Positions 29,241 to 38,695 are shown, counted from the stretch's first letter. The stretch is DNA of 64,000 nt from Nostoc flagelliforme FACHB-838 (GCF_014698065.1 NZ_JACJSI010000009.1:94094-158093), one strand, 5' to 3'. Program-made: numbers and translations. Notes: generated by a model from the letters alone, not told the origin.

Positions 29241-29282
29241 AGGACTTGTACCAATTCTTAATTACGAATTAGTACAAGTCCT
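29241..29282. terminator. Hairpin downstream of pyrE
   Basis: AGGACTTGTAC and GTACAAGTCCT form perfect 11-bp arms, extended by AATTC/GAATT inside. It lies 5 bp past the pyrE stop on the minus strand. Confidence 0.65.
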
Positions 29283-29287
29283 ATTAT

Positions 29288-29911
29288 TTATGAATTTGCA
29301 AGTTGTTGGTAGCGTTCCTGAACTTCCTGAATCGAAAACAAAGTTTCAAATTTCAACCCAGCTGATTGGTACAACTCACCTCCCCCTTGCTGTCGATCTA
29401 TCAGTGAAATTATTTGATTTACGGTATAACCCGCATCCTTAAGACGCTCAACCGCTTTCAGAGCAGATTGCCCAGTTGTAACCACATCTTCCAAAACTAC
29501 TACTTTTGCACCCTCTGGCAAACTGGGGCCTTCTATATAAGCTCTTGTCCCATAACCCTTGGCTTCCTTGCGAATAATCAGCGCTGGTATCGGTCGGTTT
29601 TCATAAACAGAAACTATACTCACCGCTGTCACAATTGGGTCAGCCCCCATTGTTAAACCACCGACAGCCTGTGTATCTACAGGTAACAAAGGAAACAGCA
29701 ACCTTCCAACTGCCAAAGCGCCTTGAGGATGGAGTGTTACCTGTGTCTTGTTGACGTAATAAGAACTACGCAGCCCAGAAGAGAGGAGAAAATCACCCTC
29801 TTGATAAGCAAGTTGGCAAAATAAATCTAGTAGCTTGTGGCGCAAGGTAGCCAAATCAGTAGTAGTTGCCCAAATATCTGAGTGAGCAAGAGTTTCAGTA
29901 GGATACGTCAT
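29288..29911 (-). CDS. pyrE: Orotate phosphoribosyltransferase
   Basis: A 207-residue protein with the orotate site SSYYVNKTQVTLHP, GGLTMGADPIVTAVS, IRKEAKGYGTRAYIEG (the catalytic flexible loop) and the PRPP motif VVVLEDVVTTGQSALKAVER. It converts orotate plus PRPP to OMP in pyrimidine synthesis. Monocistronic, divergent from the 30012 gene. Confidence 0.96.
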   Translation of the reverse strand: MTYPTETLAHSDIWATTTDLATLRHKLLDLFCQLAYQEGDFLLSSGLRSSYYVNKTQVTLHPQGALAVGRLLFPLLPVDTQAVGGLTMGADPIVTAVSIVSVYENRPIPALIIRKEAKGYGTRAYIEGPSLPEGAKVVVLEDVVTTGQSALKAVERLKDAGYTVNQIISLIDRQQGGGELYQSAGLKFETLFSIQEVQERYQQLANS

Positions 29912-30011
29912 TACAAAACATTAAAAATTGTGCTACACCAAAGGTTGAACTCATCAGAGTTCTGAACTTAAGCATAAATTAAGATTGCCCAAAAACTGAG
30001 GAGTCAGAAAC

Positions 30012-30446
30012 GTGCGTATAAAATTCAAACCCTTTGGTGGTTTATTAGTGGTGCTTGCTGCTGGTATTGCTTTTCCCTCTATTGCATCTGCCCAAACCGC
30101 AACACCCAAAACTGAAACTACGAATGATGTATTTGAACGAGCTTATTTTCGTCACGATCGCAATTTCTACGAAAATGGTAGCCTCAAACGTCAGCTAGAC
30201 TCATTTTTAGGATCTGGTTCTGGTTTCGGTGGTTCCTTCCCAGAAAATGAAATTGCCCGAGATGCTGAGTTGGTTAACACTTTATATCATGATGTCCTGA
30301 CTCAACAAGTTGGCAACGATCCTTATATTCGCACTCCTGATTTACCAAATCCTTATGACACATCCCTAATGATGTCTCCTCGCTTGAATAGCAGCAAACT
30401 TAAAGTAGGAACTGAATTCAGGTTTGAAACTTTACCATCTCGGTAA
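30012..30446 (+). CDS. Conserved-looking small exported protein of unknown function
   Basis: A 144-residue protein with a clear signal peptide (MRIKFKPFGGLLVVLAAGIA, cleavage after SASAQ-type site at about 28). The mature part is polar: DVFERAYFRHDRNFYENGSL, a Gly-rich turn, and IRTPDLPNPYDTSLMMSPRL. The start is GTG 30012 with GAGGAG 8 nt before it. No catalytic motif is seen. It should be periplasmic. Family unknown to me. Confidence 0.75.
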   Translation: MRIKFKPFGGLLVVLAAGIAFPSIASAQTATPKTETTNDVFERAYFRHDRNFYENGSLKRQLDSFLGSGSGFGGSFPENEIARDAELVNTLYHDVLTQQVGNDPYIRTPDLPNPYDTSLMMSPRLNSSKLKVGTEFRFETLPSR

Positions 30447-30457
30447 TCTTGGGGAGG

Positions 30458-30479
30458 AAAAACGCGATTAATCGTGTCT
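30458..30479. repeat. Palindromic repeat, degenerate copy
   Basis: AACGCGATTAATCGTGTCT, same family as 6709-6731 and 14596-14615, between the 30012 gene and the tRNA. Confidence 0.5.
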
Positions 30480-30574
30480 GTAATGGAAAGCAGGGGATAA
30501 TAATTACTAACCAACACTTCAGCAACTTCAGCAAAATTGCCCATGCTCTCTATTACTGCTTTTTGATAATTCAG

Positions 30575-30647
30575 TGCGCCCTGCTGGAATCGAACCAGCC
30601 TGAAGACGAATTATGAGTTCGTTGCCTCCCCAATCGGCCAAAGGCGC
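30575..30647 (-). tRNA. tRNA with anticodon CAU (probably elongator Met)
   Basis: A 73-nt cloverleaf on the minus strand. The acceptor arm GCGCCTT pairs with AGGGCGC (discriminator A), the anticodon arm is ACGAA-CTCATAA-TTCGT, and the T arm is GCTGG-TTCGATT-CCAGC. The anticodon is CAU. The initiator features (three GC pairs in the anticodon stem, unpaired 1-72) are absent, so it is elongator Met or Ile(CAU, lysidine-modified); Met is preferred without strong proof. No encoded CCA. Confidence 0.88.
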
Positions 30648-30943
30648 TTGTTTTCTTGACTTTCGGGTTGATATGAGTAAATTATTTTAACTTTTAATCA
30701 ACCTTATTTGCTAATTTTAGACTGAGGAAAGTACTTTATGCACTGACTTTATCCAATTATATACTTATATCACAAATTTACCGCTTGTGAATACCGGATA
30801 ATAGTTTACCAGATTTTTATACTACATAATTTGATCATGGATATAGTGCAAACTAATATTGATTAAGTTCCTTTAAGGATTGAGGTCAAAAGCTTCACTA
30901 TTCTTAAATAGACCAGCATTCTATTTGTGATAGCTTGTCAACG
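30648..30943. other. Intergenic, no gene seen
   Basis: About 296 AT-rich bases between the tRNA and the next gene; no structure noticed beyond AT-rich promoter-like sequence. Confidence 0.4.
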
Positions 30944-31645
30944 ATGAAAATAAATTCTACTGTACTTCTTACTTTGGTTTTGTTAATTCTGATGATGGGA
31001 GCAGGTTCTGTGAGCGCGTTTTTGGGTTTTGAACTGGGGAGTTCAGCACTTAAAGGCGTTACCACACCAGATGGGCGTCCTACAACCAAATTTGCCAGCA
31101 ATAAGTCAAATAGCTCCCAACAGGCAGGGCTGGTGCTATTAAAAGAGGAAGAGATTCTGAAAATTGTCAAGGCGCGAGTTGAGGGTAAGACCAAGCCTGC
31201 TAAATCAGAAAAGCTAGAGGAAGACGATGAAGAAACCAATAGCAGCAAGCAGAAGCCAGAGGAAAAACCCCCAGAAGTGGTTGAAGAAAAACTCCAACCA
31301 GGTTTTCCGGTTACTGCCCAGAGTGAGGGTGTAACCATGTCTGTGCAATCTGTCCGCTACTCTGGTGGTGATTTGCTACTGAAAGTGAAAATGCAGAATA
31401 AAGGTAAGGATTCTGTGCGCTTCCTCTATAGTTTTTTAGATGTTACCGATGACAAAGGACGAACTCTGAGTGCTAGTACAGAGGGTTTACCAACAGAATT
31501 GCCTGTAAATGGGCCAGCTTTTTCAGGTACAGTAAGCATTCCTACAGCTTTACTTGATGATGTCAAGAAAATATCACTTGCCCTCACCGATTATCCCGCT
31601 CAAAAATTGAAGCTAGAAGCATCAGATATTCCTGTGGAAAGGTAG
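30944..31645 (+). CDS. Membrane-anchored protein with acidic linker and Ig-like C-terminal domain, unknown function
   Basis: 233 residues from ATG 30944; an in-frame TTG at 30935 is less likely. It has an N-terminal membrane helix (about 5-27, TVLLTLVLLILMMGAGSVSA), a charged Glu/Lys/Pro-rich linker (about 75-125) and a beta-rich C-terminal domain: GVTMSVQSVRYSGGDLLLKV, then RFLYSFLDVTDDKGRTLSAS, resembling DUF4352-like Ig folds. It probably faces the periplasm. It precedes the CNNM-type gene by 100 bp on the same strand and might share a transcript. Confidence 0.65.
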   Translation: MKINSTVLLTLVLLILMMGAGSVSAFLGFELGSSALKGVTTPDGRPTTKFASNKSNSSQQAGLVLLKEEEILKIVKARVEGKTKPAKSEKLEEDDEETNSSKQKPEEKPPEVVEEKLQPGFPVTAQSEGVTMSVQSVRYSGGDLLLKVKMQNKGKDSVRFLYSFLDVTDDKGRTLSASTEGLPTELPVNGPAFSGTVSIPTALLDDVKKISLALTDYPAQKLKLEASDIPVER

Positions 31646-31745
31646 ATTGAGTATTGGGGGCTGGGGATTGGAGATTGGGTATGGGGCATGGTTATTCTCC
31701 TTGTTTTCTCATCTCTCCCTATTCCCCATTCCTCAATTCCCCTAA

Positions 31746-33143
31746 ATGGAGGACGTGAGTTTTACACAAGCTTTGGCAGTGAGTGGTTTTCCTAATTTAA
31801 TGTGGACAGATGTGGCGCTACGGTTGTTGTCAGTGCTACTACTGATTGCCATAAATGCCTTTTTTGTGACTGCGGAATTTTCGATGGTGAGCGTGCGGCG
31901 ATCGCGTATTCATCAGCTAGTTAAGGCTGGAGATATTCCAGCGATCGCAGTGGAAATGCTACAACGTAGTATTGACAGACTGCTATCTACAACTCAGTTA
32001 GGTATTACTCTCTCTAGTTTGGCGCTGGGATGGATTGGGGAAAGTACGATTGTTGTGCTAGTGAATGCATGGTTAAGATCCTGGCCTTTACCCAGTCGGA
32101 TGACAAACTTACTGGCGCATTCCTTATCAATTCCCATCGCCTTTTTCTTAATTGCCTATCTACAAATAGTGATCGGGGAACTGTGTCCCAAATCCTTAGC
32201 CATGCTGTACTCAGAACAGCTAGCTAGGTTTTTAGGGCCTCCGGTAAAAGCGATCGTCCGTTTTTTTAGCCCCTTCATCTGGATTCTCAACCAATCAACT
32301 CGTTTTCTATTGCGGATTTTTGGCATCCAATACACAGGTCAAGGCTGGCGGCCGCCTGTAACTCCCGAAGAATTACAGCTGATTATCTCTACAGAATGGG
32401 GGTCTACTGGTTTACAGCGTGCAGAGCGAGAATTGCTCAATAATGTCTTTGAGTTTGGGGATGTCATGGCCCAAGATGTGATGATCCCCCGCACCAGTAT
32501 TATCACGCTGCCAAAAGATGCTACCTTCCAGATATTACTCAGAGAAATGGCTTCTACTGGTTACTCTCGCTATCCTGTGATTGGCGAATCTTTGGACGAT
32601 GTTCGCGGCATTGTTTATTTTAAAGATTTGGCACAACCTTTGGCCGTAGGAAAGCTCAGTTTAGAGACACAGATTCAACCTTGGATGCGTCCCGCCCGGT
32701 TTGTTCCAGAACACACGCCCTTGAGTGAACTTTTGCCCATGATGCAGCAAGAGAAACCCGCTATGGTCATGGTAGTGAATGAATTTGGCGGTACTGTGGG
32801 ACTATTGACAATCAAAGATGTCATTGCCGAAATTATTGGTAACGGTGGTGAATCTGAAAACAGCGAAGACTTACTGATTCAGATGTTAGGTGAGCAAAAA
32901 TTTTTAGTGCAGGCACAAATAAACCTCGAAGACCTCAACGAAGTTTTACATCTTAACTTGCCCTTAACCAGAGAATATCAAACACTAGGCGGGTTTTTGC
33001 TGTATCAGTTACAGAAAATTCCTGTCAAAGGTGAAATCTTCTGTTATCAAAATCTCGAATTCACAGTGGTATCAATTGTTGGCCCACGCCTGCATCAGAT
33101 TCAACTGCAACGGTTAGAAGAGTTACGAGTTGATAGTACGTAG
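31746..33143 (+). CDS. CNNM/CorC-type (hemolysin C-like) membrane protein
   Basis: A 465-residue protein. The DUF21 transmembrane domain (about 20-200: NAFFVTAEFSMVSVRRSRIH, then a LGITLSSLALGWIGES segment and YLQIVIGELCPKSLAM) is followed by a CBS pair (from VMIPRTSIITLPKD, about 247, to VGLLTIKDVIAEIIG, about 365) and a CorC_HlyC domain at the C-terminus (LNLPLTREYQTLGGFLLYQL). The family is linked to Mg2+/Co2+ efflux; 'hemolysin' is a historical name. Inner membrane protein with a nucleotide-sensing CBS module. Confidence 0.92.
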   Translation: MEDVSFTQALAVSGFPNLMWTDVALRLLSVLLLIAINAFFVTAEFSMVSVRRSRIHQLVKAGDIPAIAVEMLQRSIDRLLSTTQLGITLSSLALGWIGESTIVVLVNAWLRSWPLPSRMTNLLAHSLSIPIAFFLIAYLQIVIGELCPKSLAMLYSEQLARFLGPPVKAIVRFFSPFIWILNQSTRFLLRIFGIQYTGQGWRPPVTPEELQLIISTEWGSTGLQRAERELLNNVFEFGDVMAQDVMIPRTSIITLPKDATFQILLREMASTGYSRYPVIGESLDDVRGIVYFKDLAQPLAVGKLSLETQIQPWMRPARFVPEHTPLSELLPMMQQEKPAMVMVVNEFGGTVGLLTIKDVIAEIIGNGGESENSEDLLIQMLGEQKFLVQAQINLEDLNEVLHLNLPLTREYQTLGGFLLYQLQKIPVKGEIFCYQNLEFTVVSIVGPRLHQIQLQRLEELRVDST

Positions 33144-33228
33144 GGGCGCAAAGCCTTGCGCCCCTATAAATTTAGAAATAATTTGGGATAATTTATTTTT
33201 TGCAAGTCCCTAACTTCTCACTCCTCAT

Positions 33229-33906
33229 TCAAGAAGCATAGTCCACTGGATCAACCAGTCCCAATTCGGCAAAAGCTGCTAGCCGCAAGCGACAAGAATC
33301 ACATACACCACAGGCGACATCATCACCGGCATAGCAAGACCAAGTTAGTTCCCAAGGAACTCCCAATAGGTTGCCCAGTTGGATGATTTCGGTTTTTTTC
33401 AGATTGATTAGGGGTGCAACAATATTAATTGGTTGCCCCTCACGCCCTTGTTTAGTTCCCAGGCGGAAAACTTCTTGCATTGCTTGGATATAGTCGGGGC
33501 GACAATCAGGATATCCTGAGTAATCTAAGGCATTGACACCGATATAGACACGCTCTGCTGCGATCGCTTCGGCGTAACTAAGAGCAAAACTTAAAAAGAT
33601 GGTATTACGAGCCGGAACATAAGTGACAGGAATATTTTGAGACATTTCATCTAGCGATCGCTCCTGAGGTAAATCAATGGCATCATCGGTAAGTGCGGAA
33701 CCGCCCCATTGTCGTAAGTCAAAATTAACCACCTGATGTTTTGCGATCGCAGCTTTTTGAGCAACAGTCAAGGCTGACTCTAACTCTCGTCGGTGTCGCT
33801 GCTGGTAATCAAAGGAAATAGCATGACATTCACAGCCATCAGCCTTAGCTTTGTACAGAATTGTGGAAGAGTCCAATCCCCCAGATAACAGAATTACAGC
33901 TTTCAT
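33229..33906 (-). CDS. queC: 7-cyano-7-deazaguanine synthase
   Basis: A 225-residue protein with the PP-loop SGGLDSS (8-14), VPARNTIFLSFALSYAE, ALDYSGYPDCRPDYI and the zinc cysteines C191, C199, C202, C205 (SCYAGDDVACGVCDSC). It converts carboxydeazaguanine to preQ0, the precursor of queuosine. No preQ1-type riboswitch is visible upstream, and no other queuosine gene is adjacent. Confidence 0.96.
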   Translation of the reverse strand: MKAVILLSGGLDSSTILYKAKADGCECHAISFDYQQRHRRELESALTVAQKAAIAKHQVVNFDLRQWGGSALTDDAIDLPQERSLDEMSQNIPVTYVPARNTIFLSFALSYAEAIAAERVYIGVNALDYSGYPDCRPDYIQAMQEVFRLGTKQGREGQPINIVAPLINLKKTEIIQLGNLLGVPWELTWSCYAGDDVACGVCDSCRLRLAAFAELGLVDPVDYAS

Positions 33907-34246
33907 CTCGGTTGCAAATTTTGGATTTCAAATCGCTAAATCAAACCTTAACAAGATGCCAGAAAGCAATGCCAAGCATAATTTATACTTAGGTCTTACT
34001 AAATTTTTTAAACTTAATCAAAAGACATATATTTTTTGGAGAATGTGCAAAATCCAAAACAAACCCGAAATATCTATACAAAAGATATTTGGATTACGGG
34101 AACCGATCACAAACTTTGAAATTCTTCATAAACATAGGCTCTATGTTACCATCTGGATGGTTTTAGACGGATCGTAACTGGCATTTCGAGTATAAACGCC
34201 AACGGCCGTAGCGTCTCTAAATTTGGTGGTTGAGGAGAGAATAATA
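33907..34246. other. Intergenic between divergent queC and oxidoreductase genes
   Basis: 340 bases carrying both promoters; no operator or RNA recognised. Confidence 0.4.
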
Positions 34247-35329
34247 GTGCAAGATAGCATGTCAGTGGCAGAATCGAATCCATATACACAGCGCAACCAA
34301 CCACGACCGATCCGCATAGGCGTGATTGGAGTGGGTAACATGGGACAACACCACGCTCGCGTGCTGAGTTCAATGAAAGATGTTGAACTAGTCGGAGTGG
34401 CAGATATTAATGTTGAGCGAGGGTTAGAAACTGCCAGCAAGTATAAGGTGCGTTTTTTTGAAGATTACTGTGACCTGCTACCCCTTGTGGAAGCAGTTTG
34501 TGTAGCTGTTCCCACCCGCCTGCACTATGCCGTGGGTATCAACTGTCTGTTAGCGGGAATTCATGTTTTGATTGAAAAACCGATCGCAGCTAGTATTTCT
34601 GAGGCAGAGTCTTTAGTAAATGCCGCAGCCGAGTCTGGGTGTATCCTGCAAGTAGGTCATATTGAGCGTTTTAACCCAGCTTTTAAAGAACTGAGCCAAG
34701 TTCTAAAAACAGAGGAATTGCTGGCGCTAGAAGCCCATAGAATGAGTCCTTACTCGGATCGGGCAAACGATGTTTCAGTTGTGCTGGATTTAATGATCCA
34801 TGACATCGACCTACTTTTGGAATTAGCTGCTTCCCCAGTTACAAAATTAACTGCTAGCGGTTCTCGCGCCCTGGACTCTGGTTATTTAGATTACGTAACC
34901 GCCACCTTGGGGTTTGCCAATGGTATTGTTGCGACTCTGACTGCGAGTAAAGTCACCCACCGCAAAATTCGCCGGATTGTTGCCCATTGCAAAAATTCAT
35001 TTACTGAGGCAGATTTCCTCAAGAATGAAATTTTGATTCACCGACAAACCACTGCCAATTCTCTCACCGACCACCGACAAGTACTTTACAGGCAAGATGG
35101 TGTGATTGAAAAAGTCTACACCAGCAATATTCAACCTCTGAGTGCAGAATTAGAACATTTTGTCAACTGCGTACATGGTGGCAATCAACCCTCAGTGGGT
35201 GGTGAACAAGCTCTCAAAGCCCTGAGACTGGCAAGTTTGATTGAGCAAATGGCCCTGGAAGATCGAGTTTGGAATCCCTTAGACTGGCAATCGGAACCAA
35301 GAGTACAATCATTGACCCCGACAGCCTAG
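34247..35329 (+). CDS. Gfo/Idh/MocA family NAD(P)-dependent oxidoreductase
   Basis: 360 residues from GTG 34247, chosen because GAGGAG precedes it at 34232-34237; the open frame extends to TTG 34223, and ATG 34259 is also possible. The Rossmann motif is IRIGVIGVGNMGQHHARVL, followed by VCVAVPTRLHYAV, the family signature HVLIEKPIAASISEAESLV (Glu-Lys-Pro), GHIERFNPAFKELSQVL and DLMIHDIDLLLEL with the catalytic His-Asp region. It probably acts on a sugar or sugar nucleotide, or a related cyclitol; the substrate cannot be read from sequence. Confidence 0.9.
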   Translation: MQDSMSVAESNPYTQRNQPRPIRIGVIGVGNMGQHHARVLSSMKDVELVGVADINVERGLETASKYKVRFFEDYCDLLPLVEAVCVAVPTRLHYAVGINCLLAGIHVLIEKPIAASISEAESLVNAAAESGCILQVGHIERFNPAFKELSQVLKTEELLALEAHRMSPYSDRANDVSVVLDLMIHDIDLLLELAASPVTKLTASGSRALDSGYLDYVTATLGFANGIVATLTASKVTHRKIRRIVAHCKNSFTEADFLKNEILIHRQTTANSLTDHRQVLYRQDGVIEKVYTSNIQPLSAELEHFVNCVHGGNQPSVGGEQALKALRLASLIEQMALEDRVWNPLDWQSEPRVQSLTPTA

Positions 35330-35352
35330 AAGAGGGAATAAGGGGCGATACG

Positions 35353-35510
35353 GTTCGGATAAGCAGGGGAGGCAGGGGAGGCAGGGGAGGCAGAGGAGGA
35401 GGAAGTATTACTATTTATTACTAAATAGCTCTTTCTCCCCCTGCTCTCTTCTCGCCCTGTTCAAGAACAGTCTTTCCCAACCAAGAAATTCCTTAACCGA
35501 ACGTATTGGG
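35353..35510. repeat. Dispersed GGGGAGGCA-containing repeat, copy 1
   Basis: Starts with the tandem unit GGGGAGGCA (about four copies from 35362), then GGAGGAAG, AAATAGCT-TTTCT, CCTGCTCTCTT, TCAAGAAC, AAGAAATTC-TTAACCGA and TATTGG. The same order of words occurs at 45945-46090, so this is a repeat of about 140 bp. Confidence 0.7.
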
Positions 35511-35587
35511 ATGAGGGTAACAAGGTAAAATTTTCTCCCTTCTCTTCCCCTGCTTCCTCACAGTATCAACCTCAGAAGAAAACCTTA

Positions 35588-35749
35588 GAGGTTGTTTGAA
35601 AAGTGCTTCGCTGTGACTTTAGGCACTTTAGATCCCCCCTAACCCCCCTTTTTTAGAGGAGAAACCGGAATCAAAGTCCCCCTTTTGAAGGGGGATTTAG
35701 GGGGATATAAAATTTTTGATACCGACAAGAGGACTTTTCAAACATCCTC
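35588..35749. mobile_element. MITE, 162 bp, flanked by TTA duplication
   Basis: Terminal inverted repeats (AGAGGTTGTTTGAAAAGT at the left, ACTTTTCAAACATCCTCT at the right, 17 of 18 matching) and a 3-bp TTA on each side (35585-35587, 35750-35752). The inside holds a second palindrome, ATCCCCCCTAACCCCCCTT / AAGGGGGATTTAGGGGGAT. There is no coding capacity, so a transposase would act in trans. Confidence 0.78.
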
Positions 35750-35752
35750 TTA

Positions 35753-36123
35753 GAGTATGATTTGAAATTTGCCATCAAATTTTTAGATCCTCTTTAGTCC
35801 TTTTAAAAAACTGACTAAGGGGGATCTAAAAAATTGGAAAACAAAACCTAGTAGTTTGTTCCATTAATTTTGTAAAGTTTGTAGTGAGCTATTTATCGCT
35901 CAATTTCAAGGGCTAGAGTTACTTACAAACTTTTATAACCCTCGAAATTAATCAAGCAGACCCCTAATCTCCACTCGTCTTAACTTTGTTTTTTAGGTGT
36001 GATGCCAACTTTAACTGTAGCCAAATTAACTTGATTCTAACAAGCCGGGACAATTACCTTTTAAAAAAGCTAAGGCGGAATCATAGTAACAGGGCTACTA
36101 TACCAATTTCAGGAATTGACTCA
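35753..36123. other. Intergenic upstream of the DedA gene
   Basis: The frame of the next gene is open from TTG 35986, but that stretch lacks DedA-like sequence. A TTTTTAGATCC / GGATCTAAAAA repeat (about 35780 and 35822) probably belongs to the same palindromic family as the MITE. Confidence 0.4.
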
Positions 36124-36747
36124 ATGCTTGAATGGATAACTAATACTATCAACTATTTTGGCTATTGGGGAATCGCCCTACTAATGTTCCTAGAGAACCT
36201 TTTTCCGCCCATTCCTTCAGAATTGATCATGCCACTGGCTGGATTTACAGCAAGTCCATATCAACCAGGAGGGGAAAAACTGAATATCATTGGTGTGTTT
36301 TTCGCAGGACTTTTAGGTTCTGTATTGGGCGCACTTATTTGGTACTATCCAGGTAAGTTTTTGGGCGAAACCCGTTTGAAAGCTTGGGCTGACAAGTATG
36401 GTAAATGGCTGGCTATATCTAGTAAAGATATCACCAAGTCCAAAGAGTGGTTTGACCGACGAGGTAGAACAGCAGTATTAATCGGTCGCCTTGTACCAGG
36501 AATCCGCACTTTGATTTCTGTTCCCGCCGGGATCAGCAATATGCCCTTGCTACCATTTCTGTTTTACACAACATTAGGTAGCGCTGCTTGGGTGGGTTTG
36601 CTAACATACTCAGGATACATATTGGGTAGTCAGTATGAACTTGTGGACAAGTACCTTGCTCCTGTATCCAAAATCGTACTTGGGGGTTTGGTTCTAGCAT
36701 TTGTTTTCTGGATATTCAAGCGCCAGTTAAGACGTACTAGAAGATGA
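36124..36747 (+). CDS. DedA family membrane protein
   Basis: 207 residues from ATG 36124, the normal DedA length. The core is FLENLFPPIPSELIMPLAGF, then GSVLGALIWYYPGKFLGE, and the conserved GRLVPGIRTLISVPAGISNM. Several membrane helices are evident. DedA/VTT-fold proteins are polyprenyl-phosphate or phospholipid flippases/transporters, or proton-dependent envelope factors. The single-gene unit is followed by the ParM-like gene 240 bp downstream. Confidence 0.93.
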   Translation: MLEWITNTINYFGYWGIALLMFLENLFPPIPSELIMPLAGFTASPYQPGGEKLNIIGVFFAGLLGSVLGALIWYYPGKFLGETRLKAWADKYGKWLAISSKDITKSKEWFDRRGRTAVLIGRLVPGIRTLISVPAGISNMPLLPFLFYTTLGSAAWVGLLTYSGYILGSQYELVDKYLAPVSKIVLGGLVLAFVFWIFKRQLRRTRR

Positions 36748-36987
36748 AACACGGACGCTTTTGGTTTGAAAGCAGTGAAAGCAGGGGTTACATCTGGCCA
36801 AAATTCGCCTACACTATGCCAAATAATACTAGATGTGCGAAGGCATGAGCTTATCAGAGGTATCGCCCGAATTAATTTTTGGCGTATTTCTAGCTACACT
36901 TGACGCAACCTAGAATTTCTGGTTGCTCGCATTTTTGTAAGATGAGCATGACAACTTTTTACAGTTAAGTTTGAACTAGGAGCTTTC

Positions 36988-38139
36988 ATGACAGACCAAC
37001 CTTCCGCCGCTAACCCCATCAATGCTGCTGCTATACCCATGAATAGAGCGGCAGTTCCCATTAATGCTGTTAATAATAATACTCCTCCCAAGGCAGGCGG
37101 TGTTCCAGGGAAAACCATTCTCAGCGTTGATTTAGGCAGAACTTCTACAAAAACTTGTGTGAGTCGTGAACCTGGCAATGTGGTGTTTGTACCTGCTAAC
37201 GTGAAGCAGATGTCAATTGAACAAGTACGCGGTGGTGTTTTTGAAGCCAGAGCTACTGACCCCTTAATGGATTTGTGGCTGGAGTATCAAGGAAATGGAT
37301 ATGCTGTTGGTCAATTGGCAGCAGATTTTGGGGCGAATCTAGGAGTAGGCCAATCTAAGGTAGAGTCTGCACTGGTAAAAGTGTTAGCAAGTGCTGGCTA
37401 CTTCAAACTTAGAGACGATATCTCAGTCGTACTGGGTCTGCCTTTCCTTTCCTTAGAGCAATTTGAAAAGGAAAAAGCACAGTTGATTAGCCAAGTCGGT
37501 GGCCCTCATGTGTTGAACTTCCGAGGCGAATCTGTGTCGCTGAACGTCAACAAGGTATGGGTAATGCCAGAAGGATACGGTAGCCTGCTGTGGTCTGAAG
37601 CTCAACCTAAGAAAAGTCCTGGCAGTCCCGATTTTACAAAAATATCGGTGGCGATCGTCGATATTGGACATCAAACCGTTGATCTTTTAATGGTAGATAA
37701 CTTCCGTTTTGCCAGAGGTGCTTCTAGGAGCGAAGACTTTGGGATGAATAAGTTTTATGAACTTGTGTCTGCCGAAATCGAGGGAGCAGATAGTCAATCT
37801 CTTGCGCTGATTTCTGCTGTTAACAAACCCAGAGGTGAACGTTATTACCGTCCTAAAGGCGCTAGCAAGCCCACCAACCTAGATGATTTTCTTCCTAACC
37901 TTACAGAGATGTTTTCGCGCGAAATCTGTAGCCGTGTGCTAGCCTGGTTGCCAGAACGCGTCACCGATGTGATTCTCACTGGCGGCGGTGGTGAGTTCTT
38001 CTGGGACGACGTTCAACGTTTGCTCAAAGAAGCAAAGATTAATGCTCATTTAGCAGCACCTTCACGACAGGCGAATGCTTTGGGGCAGTATATTTATGGA
38101 GAGGCACAATTATCCTCCAATCGAGCTGCTAGGGCATAA
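36988..38139 (+). CDS. ParM/StbA-like actin-type ATPase, chromosomal (CorM-like)
   Basis: A 383-residue protein. A low-complexity Asn/Ala/Pro N-terminus (about 1-40, INAAAIPMNRAAVPIN) precedes an actin-like fold: phosphate-1 loop SVDLGRTSTKT (46-56), phosphate-2 loop VDIGHQTVDLL (224-234) and adenosine loop ILTGGGGEFFW (329-339). It should polymerise with ATP in the cytosol. The next gene, 5 bp downstream, is a ParR-like protein, the order of plasmid segregation loci. I recall a chromosomal ParMR-derived cytoskeletal system (CorM/CorR) described in Anabaena; this pair may be that locus, though I cannot verify it here. A hairpin terminator follows the pair. Confidence 0.85.
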   Translation: MTDQPSAANPINAAAIPMNRAAVPINAVNNNTPPKAGGVPGKTILSVDLGRTSTKTCVSREPGNVVFVPANVKQMSIEQVRGGVFEARATDPLMDLWLEYQGNGYAVGQLAADFGANLGVGQSKVESALVKVLASAGYFKLRDDISVVLGLPFLSLEQFEKEKAQLISQVGGPHVLNFRGESVSLNVNKVWVMPEGYGSLLWSEAQPKKSPGSPDFTKISVAIVDIGHQTVDLLMVDNFRFARGASRSEDFGMNKFYELVSAEIEGADSQSLALISAVNKPRGERYYRPKGASKPTNLDDFLPNLTEMFSREICSRVLAWLPERVTDVILTGGGGEFFWDDVQRLLKEAKINAHLAAPSRQANALGQYIYGEAQLSSNRAARA

Positions 38140-38144
38140 AGCTG

Positions 38145-38624
<480 letters not shown>

Positions 38625-38665
38625 GGAAAAATCAGGTTTTTGAGCAGTGTTTTGCTCCTCTCAAC

Positions 38666-38695
38666 AATCCTTAATAGTGAATACTATTAAGGATT
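38666..38695 (+). terminator. Terminator hairpin after the ParM/ParR pair
   Basis: AATCCTTAATAGT (38666-38678), loop GAAT, ACTATTAAGGATT (38683-38695): perfect 13-bp arms, 41 bp after the stop codon. Confidence 0.7.

Noticed and set aside
33907..34000. preQ1 riboswitch upstream of queC
   Set aside because: No C-rich stem or A-rich tail pattern was found in the leader.
35360..35405. GGGGAGGCA tandem units as a CRISPR array
   Set aside because: Units of 9 bp without spacers; simple-sequence repeat. No CRISPR array or cas gene is seen in the window.
35986..36123. Longer N-terminus for the DedA protein starting at TTG 35986
   Set aside because: The extra 46 codons look random and lack conservation features; ATG 36124 gives the usual family length.
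36750..36987. Possible parC centromere array upstream of the ParM-like gene
   Set aside because: Only a short GAAAGCAG direct repeat (two copies) was found; no regular iterons.
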